From: JAWXBK01 sp040878185 | Lineage (GTDB): Bacteria > Pseudomonadota > Alphaproteobacteria > Dongiales > Dongiaceae | Direction: 5' to 3' | DNA: 63,758 nt | Assembly (NCBI GenBank): GCA_040878185.1 | Contig: JBBDMS010000054.1 | Span: 1 to 63,758, forward strand | In this document: piece by piece, positions 30,934 through 39,419 of the stretch | Numbering within the stretch: the stretch's first letter is position 1 | Layout: each line of letters opens with the position of its first letter | Notes under the pieces: generated by a model | Databases searched by the model: none | Seen by the model: the letters and a program-made list of their open reading frames with translations, nothing else | What the model was told of the DNA's origin: nothing | Made by a program: the position numbers and the translations under genes

Positions 30934-32340
30934 TCACACCCGCGCGATAAGGCGCCGGCTCAAAGCGTGAAAGCGCCAGGCCAGCAGGATCGCGGAGATC
31001 GTCAGTCCGACCGCGGCCGACCAGAGCAAAGCCGGTGCCCCGCCCTGATGCGCGACGCCCCACCACCAGGCGAGCGGCACGCCGATGATCCAGAAACTCC
31101 CCGCATAGATCGCATTCGGGATCCACACGTCGGCCGCGCCGCGCACCGCACCGAGCAGCACGGCCTGTACGCCATCGGCGATGCAGACGGCCGGGATGAC
31201 CGCGAGTGCGGCCAGCGCGAACGGCACCACCATCGGATCGTTGGTGTAAAACCCGACCACAATTTCGGGTGCCAGGAACACGAACAAGGCGGCGAAGCTC
31301 ATCGGTACCAGCACGAGCCCGGTTCCGACCCAGCCGGCGATGCGCATGCCGGTCCGATCGTTGCGGCCGATCGCATTGCCGACGCGCACCGCGGTCGCGG
31401 TCGAAAGGCCGAGTGCGAGCATGTAGATGAGGGCGTTGAAATTGATCGCGGTGTGATAGGCCGCGAGCGGCATCGCGCCGAGCCAGCCGGCGAATGTCGC
31501 GATCGTTGCGAATGCCGTGGTCTCGAGCCCGATGCCAAGTCCAAAGGGCGCACCGAGCGCGATCAATCGTTTGGCCGTCGCCCATTCGCCCTGCAGACTG
31601 CGGCGAAGCCCATAGCGCACATGATCGATGCCGAACCAGATGTACGCGGCCATCGCGAAGAACATCGCCCAGCGCGCGATCGAGGTTGCGAGCGCCGCAC
31701 CGGCGGCGCCCATCTCGGGCAGGCCCCCGTTGCCGTAAACCAGAAGCCAGTTGAGCCCGGCGTTGAGCAGATTGGCGGCGAGCATCACGATCATGCCGGC
31801 GCGCGGCCGGCTCAACCCTTCGAGGAAGAAACTTGTCGCCATGAAGAGCGTGAGAGCGGGCATGCCGACCGCCCACATGGCGATGACGCGTCCGCCCGAT
31901 TCCGCGAGTTCCGTACTTTGGCCGAGCGCCAGCAGCAACGGTTCGCCCTGGGTCAGCAAGGCCGCAAACAGCAATCCCATGACCGTTGCGATCAGCAGCG
32001 CATAGCGCAGGATGATGCCGCCGCGAACCGCTTCGCCCGCACCGTCTGCTTGTGCGGCCAGCACCACGGTCCCGGTCAGCATCGCGGCGCCGATCGTCAC
32101 CATGATGATCTGCGGCACCATCGAGATCGAATAGGCGGCGAGCTCGGCGCCGCCGGCGCGGCCGACCATCGCAGTATCGACCGTGATCATGACGACGAGC
32201 CCGAGCCGGGCCAGCATCACCGCCGGTGCCAGGGCGACCGTCCGGTTGATATGCTCGCGCAACCTGACGGCCGGCGGGCGCAGGGAAGTGGGGCCGGCGG
32301 TGCTTGGGCTGGCCGGTCGGGAATCCGGTTGGTCGGGCAT
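30934..32340 (-). CDS. MATE family multidrug/cation antiporter
   Basis: 468 residues from ATG at 32340. About twelve hydrophobic helices in two pseudo-repeats; family motifs VDTAMVGRAGGAELAAYSIS in the first half and ATAVRVGNAIGR, GVQAVLLGAVRGAAD in the second. Inner-membrane exporter of organic cations or drugs driven by Na+ or H+. It converges on the flavin monooxygenase (about 12 bp between stops). NorM-like, but substrate cannot be assigned. Confidence 0.92.
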   Translation of the reverse strand: MPDQPDSRPASPSTAGPTSLRPPAVRLREHINRTVALAPAVMLARLGLVVMITVDTAMVGRAGGAELAAYSISMVPQIIMVTIGAAMLTGTVVLAAQADGAGEAVRGGIILRYALLIATVMGLLFAALLTQGEPLLLALGQSTELAESGGRVIAMWAVGMPALTLFMATSFFLEGLSRPRAGMIVMLAANLLNAGLNWLLVYGNGGLPEMGAAGAALATSIARWAMFFAMAAYIWFGIDHVRYGLRRSLQGEWATAKRLIALGAPFGLGIGLETTAFATIATFAGWLGAMPLAAYHTAINFNALIYMLALGLSTATAVRVGNAIGRNDRTGMRIAGWVGTGLVLVPMSFAALFVFLAPEIVVGFYTNDPMVVPFALAALAVIPAVCIADGVQAVLLGAVRGAADVWIPNAIYAGSFWIIGVPLAWWWGVAHQGGAPALLWSAAVGLTISAILLAWRFHALSRRLIARV

Positions 32341-32540
32341 GAAGCGGGCTATAGCCTGTCGCGGCGCGGGACGCCAAGGGGAAGCCCCAATATCGGGCAG
32401 GTTTTGCCCGGGAATCCGCCTGTTTGCGGCACCGGCGCGCGCCACATCGCCCCGGCCCGGGGCCTGTTGACTTGGGCCGGGCCGTCGCCTAGGTTCCGCG
32501 GCCTTCGAAAACCAGCAGAAATCGACCCGGAATCGCGGCC

Positions 32541-32666
32541 ATGAAAGTCAGAAACTCGCTCAAATCGGCCAAAACGCGCGACAAGGATTGCGTCGTGGTT
32601 CGGCGCAAGGGTCGCGTCTACGTCATCAACAAGAAGAACCCGCGCTTCAAGACGCGGCAAGGCTAA
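32541..32666 (+). CDS. rpmJ: 50S ribosomal protein L36
   Basis: 41 residues, starting MKVRNSLKSAKTRDKD and ending NKKNPRFKTRQG. It has a single cysteine, so it is the zinc-independent (C-minus) form common in alphaproteobacteria. It binds 23S rRNA in the large subunit. The gene is monocistronic, between the MATE exporter and the FMN reductase, ~200 bp from the MATE start on the opposite strand. Too short for default gene-length cut-offs, so easily missed. Confidence 0.96.
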   Translation: MKVRNSLKSAKTRDKDCVVVRRKGRVYVINKKNPRFKTRQG

Positions 32667-32757
32667 CCCGGGCGGTTGATCCCGTTCGTCTCGTGACCGC
32701 CGCGCCCGGGGCTGAAAAGCCTGCCGGGCGCGATTGCGTTTGGCCTCTGAAGATCTC

Positions 32758-33318
32758 TCAGCCCGCGTTCTCGCGCGCGAACTCGGCAAAGCCGGCGACG
32801 AACTTGCGCAGCCGCTCGCGCAACGCGTCGTCGGTGAGATTGCCGTCGGCATCGAACACGTCTTCGGCGCGCGAGACCATCAGCCGCGCCCCGAACCAGG
32901 CTTTGGTGCCAAGTGTGCGCAGCACCGGCAGCCACGCATCCTGACTGAGGATCGTGCCGAAATTGCCCGGTGACGCACCGATCGTCGCAACCGGTCGGCC
33001 GCGCCAGATGCGTGCGATGTCGGCGGAGGGCCGCGTCGTCCAGTCGATCGCGTTCTTGAACGCACCGGGGATCGAGTTGTTGTATTCCGGCGTTACCAGC
33101 AGCACGCCGTCGGCGCCGGCGATCAGATCCTTGAGCGCGGTCACGGCGGCCGGAATGCCCTCGTTCGTTTCCGCATCGCCGTCATAGACCGGAATGTCTC
33201 GGATCGTGCCGATCGCGAAATCCACGCCCGCCGGTGCGAGCGCGACCGCCGCCCGCAACAGAGCCGTGTTGTACGACCCGGTGCGCAGGCTGCCGGAGAT
33301 CCCGACCAGTTTCGTCAT
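32758..33318 (-). CDS. NADPH-dependent FMN reductase (chromate/quinone reductase-like)
   Basis: 186-residue flavodoxin-like protein. FMN phosphate loop GSLRTGSYNTALL at residues 9-21, and TPEYNNSIPGAFKNAIDW around 75-92, diagnostic of the ChrR/YieF/azoreductase-type NAD(P)H:FMN reductase family. It reduces flavin, quinones or chromate in the cytoplasm by two electrons. It lies on the same strand as the pirin gene, with a repeat-rich 236-bp region between them, and next to a palindrome that may be its operator. Confidence 0.92.
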   Translation of the reverse strand: MTKLVGISGSLRTGSYNTALLRAAVALAPAGVDFAIGTIRDIPVYDGDAETNEGIPAAVTALKDLIAGADGVLLVTPEYNNSIPGAFKNAIDWTTRPSADIARIWRGRPVATIGASPGNFGTILSQDAWLPVLRTLGTKAWFGARLMVSRAEDVFDADGNLTDDALRERLRKFVAGFAEFARENAG

Positions 33319-33343
33319 GCGCGGCTCCCCGGGGAATTTTAAT

Positions 33344-33362
33344 TGTGACCGAATCGCTCACA
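33344..33362. promoter_or_regulatory. Inverted repeat TGTGACCGA-A-TCGCTCACA upstream of the FMN reductase
   Basis: Nine-base arms with a single mismatch, centred ~35 bp upstream of the FMN reductase start, i.e. at promoter distance. The outer TGTGA/TCACA recalls CRP/FNR sites, but the spacing is 9 rather than 6. Confidence 0.45.
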
Positions 33363-33370
33363 TAGTAATT

Positions 33371-33530
33371 CCCCCTCCCCTCGCGGGAGGGGGTAGGGGG
33401 AGGGGCAGTTAACGAGCGACAGTCAGGCAGTTAGAGTTTACACATCAAATTTTGGGTCGCGGCAACACTCCGCCGATCTGCGACATTTGTGTTACCCCCT
33501 CCCTAACCCTCCCCCGCAAGGGGGGAGGGA
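33371..33530. repeat. Two GC-rich palindromic repeats (CCCCCTCCC...GGGAGGGGG family)
   Basis: 33371-33406 and, in opposite orientation, 33494-33530: C-tract, short GC loop, G-tract, then a second G-rich block. Same family as copies at 55671-55708, 55751-55788 and 63181-63215. They lie only between genes and could form strong hairpins; terminator or REP-like function is possible. Confidence 0.8.
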
Positions 33531-33554
33531 ATGGAAGAGGAAGGAGTGCCTTAT

Positions 33555-34466
33555 TCAGAACCGCCCGGCGCGGAAATCGTCCATCGCCTGACGGATCTCG
33601 TCTTCGGTATTCATCACGAACGGGCCGTAGCCGACAATCGGCTCGTCGATCGGCTCGCCGCTCATCATCAGCAATGTCGCGTCTTCCGATGCGGCAAGCT
33701 CGATGACTTCGCCATCCTGTTCGAACAGCGCGAGCTCGGCATTGCCGACATTCTCGCTGTCGTTGACCCGCACGCTACCGCGCAGGACCAGCAGGATGCC
33801 GGTAAACCCGTCCGGCAGCGTAAGTTCGGTGCGGCTCCCGGCCTTCAGCCGGAGGTCCCAGAGATTGACCCGCGTGAAGGTCTTCGCCGGGCCCTTCGTG
33901 CCGTTGAAATCGCCGGCGATGATGCGCGCGATGCTGCCTTTGTCGTCGAGCGGAACCGCCGGAATCGTGCGATCGACGATCTCCTGATAGCGCGGCGCGG
34001 TCATCTTGTCCCTTGCGGGCAAATTGACCCAGAGCTGCACCATCTCGAGCGTGCCGCCTTTCTCGGTGAAATTGCGCCCGTGCATCTCCTCATGGAGGAT
34101 GCCTTTGGCAGCGGTCATCCACTGCACGTCGCCGGGGCCGATGCGGCCCTGGTTGCCGGCGGTGTCGCGATGCTCGACCTCGCCCTGATAGACGATGGTC
34201 ACGGTTTCGAAGCCGCGATGGGGATGCATCTCGACGCCGCGCGGGTGCGATGCCGGCTGGAACTCGGCCGGGCCGGCATAGTCCAGCAGCAGGAACGGGC
34301 TCACCTCGGCGCCGTGCCGGTTATAGGAAAACATACTGCGCACCGGAAATCCGTCGCCGACCCAGTGGCCGGCCGGCGCGCGATAGACACGGGCGAGCGC
34401 CTTGCTACGCGGCGCCGTCGCCATCGTCGCGGTCTGTTGCGTGCGGGTGTTGCTGGCTGTGGTCAT
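33555..34466 (-). CDS. Pirin family protein
   Basis: 303-residue bicupin from ATG at 34466 with AGGAGG upstream. The pirin metal-binding motif is seen in GVEMHPHRGFETVTIVYQGE and EHRDTAGNQG, then WMTAAKGILHEEM, supplying the His/His/His/Glu ligands. Bacterial pirins include quercetin dioxygenases and redox-responsive regulators. Divergent to an HxlR gene, a pairing commonly seen, with HxlR controlling the pirin. Cytoplasmic. Confidence 0.93.
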   Translation of the reverse strand: MTTASNTRTQQTATMATAPRSKALARVYRAPAGHWVGDGFPVRSMFSYNRHGAEVSPFLLLDYAGPAEFQPASHPRGVEMHPHRGFETVTIVYQGEVEHRDTAGNQGRIGPGDVQWMTAAKGILHEEMHGRNFTEKGGTLEMVQLWVNLPARDKMTAPRYQEIVDRTIPAVPLDDKGSIARIIAGDFNGTKGPAKTFTRVNLWDLRLKAGSRTELTLPDGFTGILLVLRGSVRVNDSENVGNAELALFEQDGEVIELAASEDATLLMMSGEPIDEPIVGYGPFVMNTEDEIRQAMDDFRAGRF

Positions 34467-34502
34467 GGAGCGGCCCTCCTTCGCCGCCGCAAAGGGATCT
34501 AT

Positions 34503-34520
34503 AGGCATGGTGTCATGCCT
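34503..34520. promoter_or_regulatory. Inverted repeat AGGCAT-GGTGTC-ATGCCT between pirin and HxlR genes
   Basis: Perfect 6-bp arms, 36 bp upstream of the pirin ATG in the 145-bp divergent region. Likely HxlR operator for the pirin promoter. Confidence 0.5.
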
Positions 34521-34611
34521 TTGCATCGTCTAGAAATAGTCATACTGGCTAAGTGGACAAGTACGGTCCTTCAGGATACCGTTAACGCCTACCCCGCAAC
34601 GGAGCCTTCCG

Positions 34612-35031
34612 ATGGCCAAGAAAAGCGTTTCCTGTCCGGTCGAGACCACGCTTGGCATCCTCTCGGGGCGCTGGAAGGTGATGATCATTCACCAGCTCCT
34701 CGAAGGCACCAAGCGGTTCAACCAGCTCCAGCGCGAACTGACCGGCATCACGCACCGCACGCTGGCGAAGCAGCTGCGCGAGATGGAAGAGCAGGGGCTG
34801 GTTCTGCGGCATGACTATCGGGAGATTCCGCCGCGCGTCGATTACTCGCTGACGCCGCTCGGACTCACATTGCGCGACATCCTGCAGGCGATGCATGTCT
34901 GGGCCGAGACGCATGGCGCGGTGCTGCCCGGCCGCAAACCGCGCAGTGAGCGCGACGGCCGAACGCGGTCGCCTGCGGAAACGCCGATGGCGCGGGCCGC
35001 GCGCACCCTGTTCGATTCCCGGGCGCGATAG
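34612..35031 (+). CDS. HxlR family transcriptional regulator
   Basis: 139 residues with the compact winged-helix of HxlR/YodB proteins: CPVETTLGILSGRWKVMIIHQLLEG, RFNQLQRELTGITHRTLAKQLREME-type recognition helix, DYSLTPLG wing. Cys8, just before the first helix, is where YodB/HypR-type members carry their thiol redox sensor. Divergent from the pirin gene and close to an FMN reductase, so a quinone or electrophile-responsive repressor is plausible (inference). The C-terminal ~25 residues are basic and probably disordered. Confidence 0.92.
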   Translation: MAKKSVSCPVETTLGILSGRWKVMIIHQLLEGTKRFNQLQRELTGITHRTLAKQLREMEEQGLVLRHDYREIPPRVDYSLTPLGLTLRDILQAMHVWAETHGAVLPGRKPRSERDGRTRSPAETPMARAARTLFDSRAR

Positions 35032-35103
35032 CCGCCACCGCGATCGCCGAAGTGCGCGGCACGGCCGGACGGATCGACGCGCGATAGAGTGCGCGATGCA
35101 TCG

Positions 35104-36258
35104 TCAGCTCGCGGATGCATGCACCGGGCTTGCGGCCGCCTGCCGCCGGATGAACGGCAGCTCGGCCGTGATCGCGCGCCGCCACCCGGTCGGCGTCTCG
35201 ATTTCGATATGGTTGCCCGGCTGCGCTTCGCCGGCTTCGAGCATCGCATAGCCAATATTTTTCGAGAGCCGTGGCGAATGCAGTGCGACGGTGACCTCGC
35301 CGATCGCCTGGCCGGAACGGCGCGCGGGCCAGCGCGAACGAAATAATCCGGTCGGCAACGGCTCACCGTCGATGTCGATGCCGACGAGGCGGCGGGTTAC
35401 GCCGTCATCGCGGATACGCCGGAGCGCTGTTTTGCCGATAAAATCGGCCGGTTTGTCGAGTGCCACAAGCCGATCGAGCCCGACTTCGAACGGATTGACC
35501 GACAGCGATATATCGCCGCGATGTCCGAGCCCGAGGATGCCGGCCTCGACCCGGCGGATATCCGACGGACCGGTAATTACCAGCCCGTGAGGTCGGCCGG
35601 TTTCGAGAACAAGGGTCCATAGTCGTTCCGCATGACCGCTCTCGCAGAGGAAAACTTCATAGCCTAGCTCGCCGCTCCAGCCGGTGCGGGTCAGGACGAC
35701 GGGCATCCCGTCAAGGTCGGCTTCCAGAAGCTCGTAGTAGCGTAGCGCCGCGCCGCGCTCGCCAAACAGCGCCCGGATGATCGCGCCCGACTTCGGGCCC
35801 TGGATCTGGATGGGTGCGATGTCGGGCTCGCGAACCGTCACGTCGAAGCCGGCAAATGTAGCAATGCCCTTGATCCAGAGCAGCAGGTCGCTGTCGGATG
35901 CCGAGAACCAGAACCGGTTCCGATCGAAACGGAGCATGACCGGATCGTTGACGATGCCGCCTTCTGCGCTGGTGAACAGGACATAGCGGCAGAACCCGAC
36001 CGGGCAGGCGGCAATGTCGCGCGTACAGAGCAGATCGACGAAAGCCGCGGAATCCGGTCCGACGATTTCGACCTGTCGCTCGTTGGCCACGTCCCACAGC
36101 GTGACCCCGTTGACCAGATGCCAGTATTCCTCGATCGGATCGGCGAAGCCGCTGGCAATGTACATGTGGTTGCCGACCGAGACGCGCCGCGCGCCGGCGC
36201 GGCAGGTCAGGTCGAAATAGGGCGAACGCCGCAGCCAGTAATCGAGATCGAAACCCAT
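35104..36258 (-). CDS. GcvT-fold folate-dependent aminomethyltransferase, DmdA-like
   Basis: 384 residues from ATG at 36258 after GGAGCGCC; upstream open frame ignored. It has RRSPYFDLTCRAGARRV, VGNHMYIASGF, EEYWHLVNGVTLWDVANERQVEI, NDPVMLRF, ASDSDLLLWIKG and IQIQGPKSG, a pattern closer to dimethylsulfoniopropionate demethylase DmdA than to the glycine cleavage T protein. Both transfer a one-carbon unit to tetrahydrofolate. DMSP or another methylated amine/thioether is a possible substrate. It follows a Tat-exported binding protein and two oxygenase genes on the same strand, consistent with uptake and demethylation of a methylated solute. Confidence 0.75.
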   Translation of the reverse strand: MGFDLDYWLRRSPYFDLTCRAGARRVSVGNHMYIASGFADPIEEYWHLVNGVTLWDVANERQVEIVGPDSAAFVDLLCTRDIAACPVGFCRYVLFTSAEGGIVNDPVMLRFDRNRFWFSASDSDLLLWIKGIATFAGFDVTVREPDIAPIQIQGPKSGAIIRALFGERGAALRYYELLEADLDGMPVVLTRTGWSGELGYEVFLCESGHAERLWTLVLETGRPHGLVITGPSDIRRVEAGILGLGHRGDISLSVNPFEVGLDRLVALDKPADFIGKTALRRIRDDGVTRRLVGIDIDGEPLPTGLFRSRWPARRSGQAIGEVTVALHSPRLSKNIGYAMLEAGEAQPGNHIEIETPTGWRRAITAELPFIRRQAAASPVHASAS

Positions 36259-36422
36259 GAAGGCGCTCCGTGCGATTGGTCGGGGAAGGGAAAGAAGATC
36301 GGCATGCAGCACCGCCGATCGGACGCGACGCGGGTCCGTCCGGGCGTTCGTGACGATGGGGCGATATCTGCGGCCGCCTGTTTGGGGCCGAGCGGCCGCA
36401 GATGAATCGGGCCTCGGTCGGA

Positions 36423-37538
36423 CTATTGTCCGGCCTGTGCCTCGCTCCACATCGCGATCAGCCGGTCGCGATTGTCCCGGTTGACCACGTCGAAGAAGCG
36501 CCCGTTCGCGAAGAACTCGTCGATATCGCCCATGCCGAGCGCGGCAACCGCTGCCGGATCCGCGACGTCGAAGGATTCCCGATTGGAATGGCCATAGCCC
36601 CATTCGATAAGAACCTTGCCCGCGGCCGGATCGAGCAGCGCATCGAGAAACTCGTAAGCCTGGTCTTCCGAACCCGGCGCATCGGTGTTGAGCGCATAGC
36701 CGCATGCCCAGGTAAGATTCGGCGGCACGACTTCGATCGGAATGCCCTGGCTGCGTAGCGTATTGATCGAGTCCGACCACAGGTAACCGATCGCGACCTC
36801 GCCGGAAGCGAACGCCTGTTCGACTTCGGATCTGTCGGTCCACAGGATGCGCGAATTGTCGAGCATCTGGCGCCACAGGCCCGGCAATTTTTCGATCTCG
36901 GATTCGGTCGGATTGAAGAGATCGGGGAATCCGCCGATCACGCCGGCCACCATGATCGCCACGTCGAACTGGCTGTTCATCGCCACGCGGCCCTTCGCGG
37001 CCGGATCGACCATCATGTTGAAATCAGGATTGTCGCTCGGCAGCAGCTCCGGATTGTAGGCGATCACCGAATAGCCCCAGTCCCACGGCATGGCCCAGAC
37101 TTCGCCGTCCTTCTCGAAGCCGTTGATCCCGCGCAGTTGTGGCAGGATGTTGCTCCAGCGCGGAATGCGCGCCGTGTCGATCGGGTGGATCACGCCGGCA
37201 TCGCGCCAGCGCTGGATGTTGGCACTGCAGGGATGCGAGACGTCGACATTGTAGCCGCCGCGCATCTTGGTGAGTGCCTCTTCCTCGTCGCCGAACAGGG
37301 CGAACTCGGGTTCCGCACCGTATTTCGTGGAGAACTCGGGATGGAGCGAGGGATCCTCATAACCGGTCCAGTCGTAAACGGTGAGGTTCACTTCCGCAGC
37401 GGCGCTGCGCCGCGACAGCAGCGGCATCGCGACGCTGGCAAGACCGGCGCCTGCCAGGATGCGATTGAAATCGCGACGGCCGATATCGCGGTTGACGATA
37501 CGGTGCACGAGTTCTTCCGGTTTCATGGACTTGTTCAT
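36423..37538 (-). CDS. Tat-exported solute-binding protein, spermidine/putrescine (PotD) type
   Basis: 371 residues from ATG at 37538 (GGGAGG upstream). A twin-arginine signal, RRDFNRILAGAGLASVAMPLLS, ends near AAA, so it is periplasmic. The body follows the PotD family of ABC binding proteins: NLTVYDWTGYED, YNVDVSHPCSANIQRW, WDWGYSVIAYNPELL, AIGYLWSDSINTL. No permease or ATPase gene of the transporter is in this window, so its partner is encoded elsewhere. Its neighbours (DmdA-like enzyme, two 2OG oxygenases) suggest a small methylated or polyamine-like ligand, which is inference. Confidence 0.9.
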   Translation of the reverse strand: MNKSMKPEELVHRIVNRDIGRRDFNRILAGAGLASVAMPLLSRRSAAAEVNLTVYDWTGYEDPSLHPEFSTKYGAEPEFALFGDEEEALTKMRGGYNVDVSHPCSANIQRWRDAGVIHPIDTARIPRWSNILPQLRGINGFEKDGEVWAMPWDWGYSVIAYNPELLPSDNPDFNMMVDPAAKGRVAMNSQFDVAIMVAGVIGGFPDLFNPTESEIEKLPGLWRQMLDNSRILWTDRSEVEQAFASGEVAIGYLWSDSINTLRSQGIPIEVVPPNLTWACGYALNTDAPGSEDQAYEFLDALLDPAAGKVLIEWGYGHSNRESFDVADPAAVAALGMGDIDEFFANGRFFDVVNRDNRDRLIAMWSEAQAGQ

Positions 37539-37636
37539 CGGTACCTCCCTGGGGTCGGACATTCGGTTGGCGCCTTGTCGTTTCTTATGCAACGTCGGCA
37601 GGCTTTCCCAAGTCTGTCGCAATCCCCGGTACCGGC

Positions 37637-38497
37637 TCAGGCGCTTGGCGGACGGTATTCGGGATTGGACCAGACAACCGGAAAGAGGTCGTCCGGCAGG
37701 GGGTCGCCATCGGCAAGCCCGATATCGTGGTAGGGCGGCGAGGTCTCGCCCGGCCGCACGGCATAAGACACATCGTCGCCGACCCAGCGGGTCGAGAAGC
37801 CGCGCCGCCGCGTGGCCTGGCTGTTTCCGGCGGCGCCGTGCAGCGTACGGAAATCGAACATCACCGCATCGCCCGGCTCGAGTGCCCAGCTGAGGATGCG
37901 ATAGCTGTCGCGGTCGGCGTCGATGTCGGGGACCGGGCGATAGCCGTCGCCCGCATAATCATAGTCGGTCGAATCGATGAACCGCCGCGGATAGAACAAA
38001 GTTTCCCAGCGATGCGAGCCGGCGACGAATTCCAGCGAGCTTTCCAGCGGCACAGGATCGAGCGCGAGCCACAGGCTCGCTGTCTTGCGTCCCTGCACGT
38101 TGTAATAAGGCAGGTCGTGATGCCACGGCGTTCGCTTTGCGGTGCCGGGCTCCTTGATCAGCACATGCTCGTGGAAAATGCGCACGAACGAGGCGTCCGT
38201 CGCCTGTCCGGCAACGGCGGCGGCACAGGAGTTCTCGACGAAGGCGCGATACTCGGGAATGCGCTGCCAGTTGCAGTAATCGTCGAAGAAGCGGCCGGTT
38301 TCCTGCGGCTTGAGACTGTTGCCGCCGAAGCGGCTCGGATGTTCCTCGTTATAGGCGACCCCGTCGCGCAGCAGATGGAGCCATTCAGTAAACAGGCCGG
38401 GCAGATGAACCGCGCCGTCTGCCCGGAAATGCGCGACGGCATCTTCCATCAGAAGCGGCACTTCGGATCCGACCGCGATTTTCGGGGCGGCGTTCAT
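37637..38497 (-). CDS. Phytanoyl-CoA dioxygenase (PhyH) family oxygenase
   Basis: 286 residues. Iron triad: His126-x-Asp128 in TPWHHDLPYY and His220 in TLHGAAGN. DYCNWQRIPEY and FHEHVLIKEPG are shared with the protein at 457-1287, so the two are paralogues. The ATG overlaps the upstream dioxygenase TGA by 4 nt, so the two oxygenases are made together. Expected activity is Fe(II)/2-oxoglutarate-dependent hydroxylation of a soluble substrate. The solute-binding protein ~100 bp downstream may bring in that substrate. Confidence 0.9.
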   Translation of the reverse strand: MNAAPKIAVGSEVPLLMEDAVAHFRADGAVHLPGLFTEWLHLLRDGVAYNEEHPSRFGGNSLKPQETGRFFDDYCNWQRIPEYRAFVENSCAAAVAGQATDASFVRIFHEHVLIKEPGTAKRTPWHHDLPYYNVQGRKTASLWLALDPVPLESSLEFVAGSHRWETLFYPRRFIDSTDYDYAGDGYRPVPDIDADRDSYRILSWALEPGDAVMFDFRTLHGAAGNSQATRRRGFSTRWVGDDVSYAVRPGETSPPYHDIGLADGDPLPDDLFPVVWSNPEYRPPSA

Positions 38498-39297
38498 GCC
38501 ACGCGTCCGTAAAAGAGCTTGCGCGTGAACTCGGTCAGCACCACGCCCGGTTTCCTGTCGTAGCTGAGGATTGCGATGATGCGCGGCGTCGGACCCTCGA
38601 CCGGGGTGACGCGGTGCAGCGAATAGCGGCCGCGGAACAGCACCAGCGATCCCGGCAGGATTTCGAGAGTTTTTACCGCGGCGCGATCGCCGCGAAGGAC
38701 GCAGCCGACGGCGTCGTAGTTTTCATCTTCGGGCCGGCGCAAATTGGGGCAGTACTCGAAGGCGCCGCCGGCGTCGGAATCCTGCAGCAGGATCGTGGTT
38801 ACGAAATCGGCGTTGTCGTAATGCCAGTTGAGCTGCTGACCCGTGTTCTGAAGGTTAATGTTCAGCGATCCCAGCGGATCTTCGTACGGGTAGAGCGCAT
38901 CGAACCCGAGGATTGCCGCGATTGCGCCGCGAACTTCCGATGCGTTGTAAACCTGCCGCAACCGGCTTGAGGCGGGAATCCGATCGTCGGCAAGGCATCC
39001 GACGTCGCTGACATTGACGATGTTTCGCGGATGGTGCGCAGGGAGACTGTCGTCGTTGGCGGCGAGATAGGGATTGTGGGACTGCGCGCAGTAATAGGCA
39101 TCGGGCGCCATCGCCTCGGCTTCTGCCAGGATCGACCGGACCGCCGCCGGCACGAGAAACCGCGGCAGAACCAGAACGCCATTTTCCGCGATGCTGCGGC
39201 GCCATTCCGCCAGGGCGCTGCGGCCCTCCGGCCGGTCCAGCCGGTCGATCGGGTAGGCGGCCAGATCGACTGTTCCGGACAGGCTGCGGCTTGCCAT
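38494..39297 (-). CDS. Fe(II)/2-oxoglutarate dioxygenase (HalD/ArpA-like)
   Basis: 267 residues from ATG at 39297; an upstream in-frame codon at 39354 is less likely. Ligands: His159-Tyr-Asp161 in QLNWHYDNADF and His228 in RYSLHRVTPVEG, with Arg239 placed for 2-oxoglutarate. The aspartate is present, so a hydroxylase is expected and not a halogenase, where this position is Gly. The fold and FVTTILLQDSDAGGAFEY recall ArpA/HalD-type enzymes that act on free amino acids. First gene of the leftward cluster that is divergent from a LysR gene. Confidence 0.8.
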   Translation of the reverse strand: MASRSLSGTVDLAAYPIDRLDRPEGRSALAEWRRSIAENGVLVLPRFLVPAAVRSILAEAEAMAPDAYYCAQSHNPYLAANDDSLPAHHPRNIVNVSDVGCLADDRIPASSRLRQVYNASEVRGAIAAILGFDALYPYEDPLGSLNINLQNTGQQLNWHYDNADFVTTILLQDSDAGGAFEYCPNLRRPEDENYDAVGCVLRGDRAAVKTLEILPGSLVLFRGRYSLHRVTPVEGPTPRIIAILSYDRKPGVVLTEFTRKLFYGRVA

Positions 39298-39390
39298 GGG
39301 GTCACCCGACGGTTTGCGGAACCTTTGTCCCGAGGGGACAAAGTGTTCCAGCAAGCTGATACCCCGCCAAACGATTATCCCGTATCATTC

Positions 39391-39409
39391 GGTTAACCTG
39401 AGGTTAACC
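39391..39409. promoter_or_regulatory. Double palindrome GGTTAACC-TGA-GGTTAACC
   Basis: Two copies of an 8-bp palindrome three bases apart, ending 10 bp before the LysR ATG and ~94 bp from the divergent dioxygenase start. Typical of a LysR autoregulatory site. Confidence 0.6.
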
Positions 39410-39419
39410 CGGGAACAAG

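Noticed and set aside
32541..32666. tRNA or small RNA gene in the gap between the MATE and FMN reductase genes
   Set aside because: The gap encodes ribosomal protein L36 with a clear start, stop and full-length match to the family pattern.
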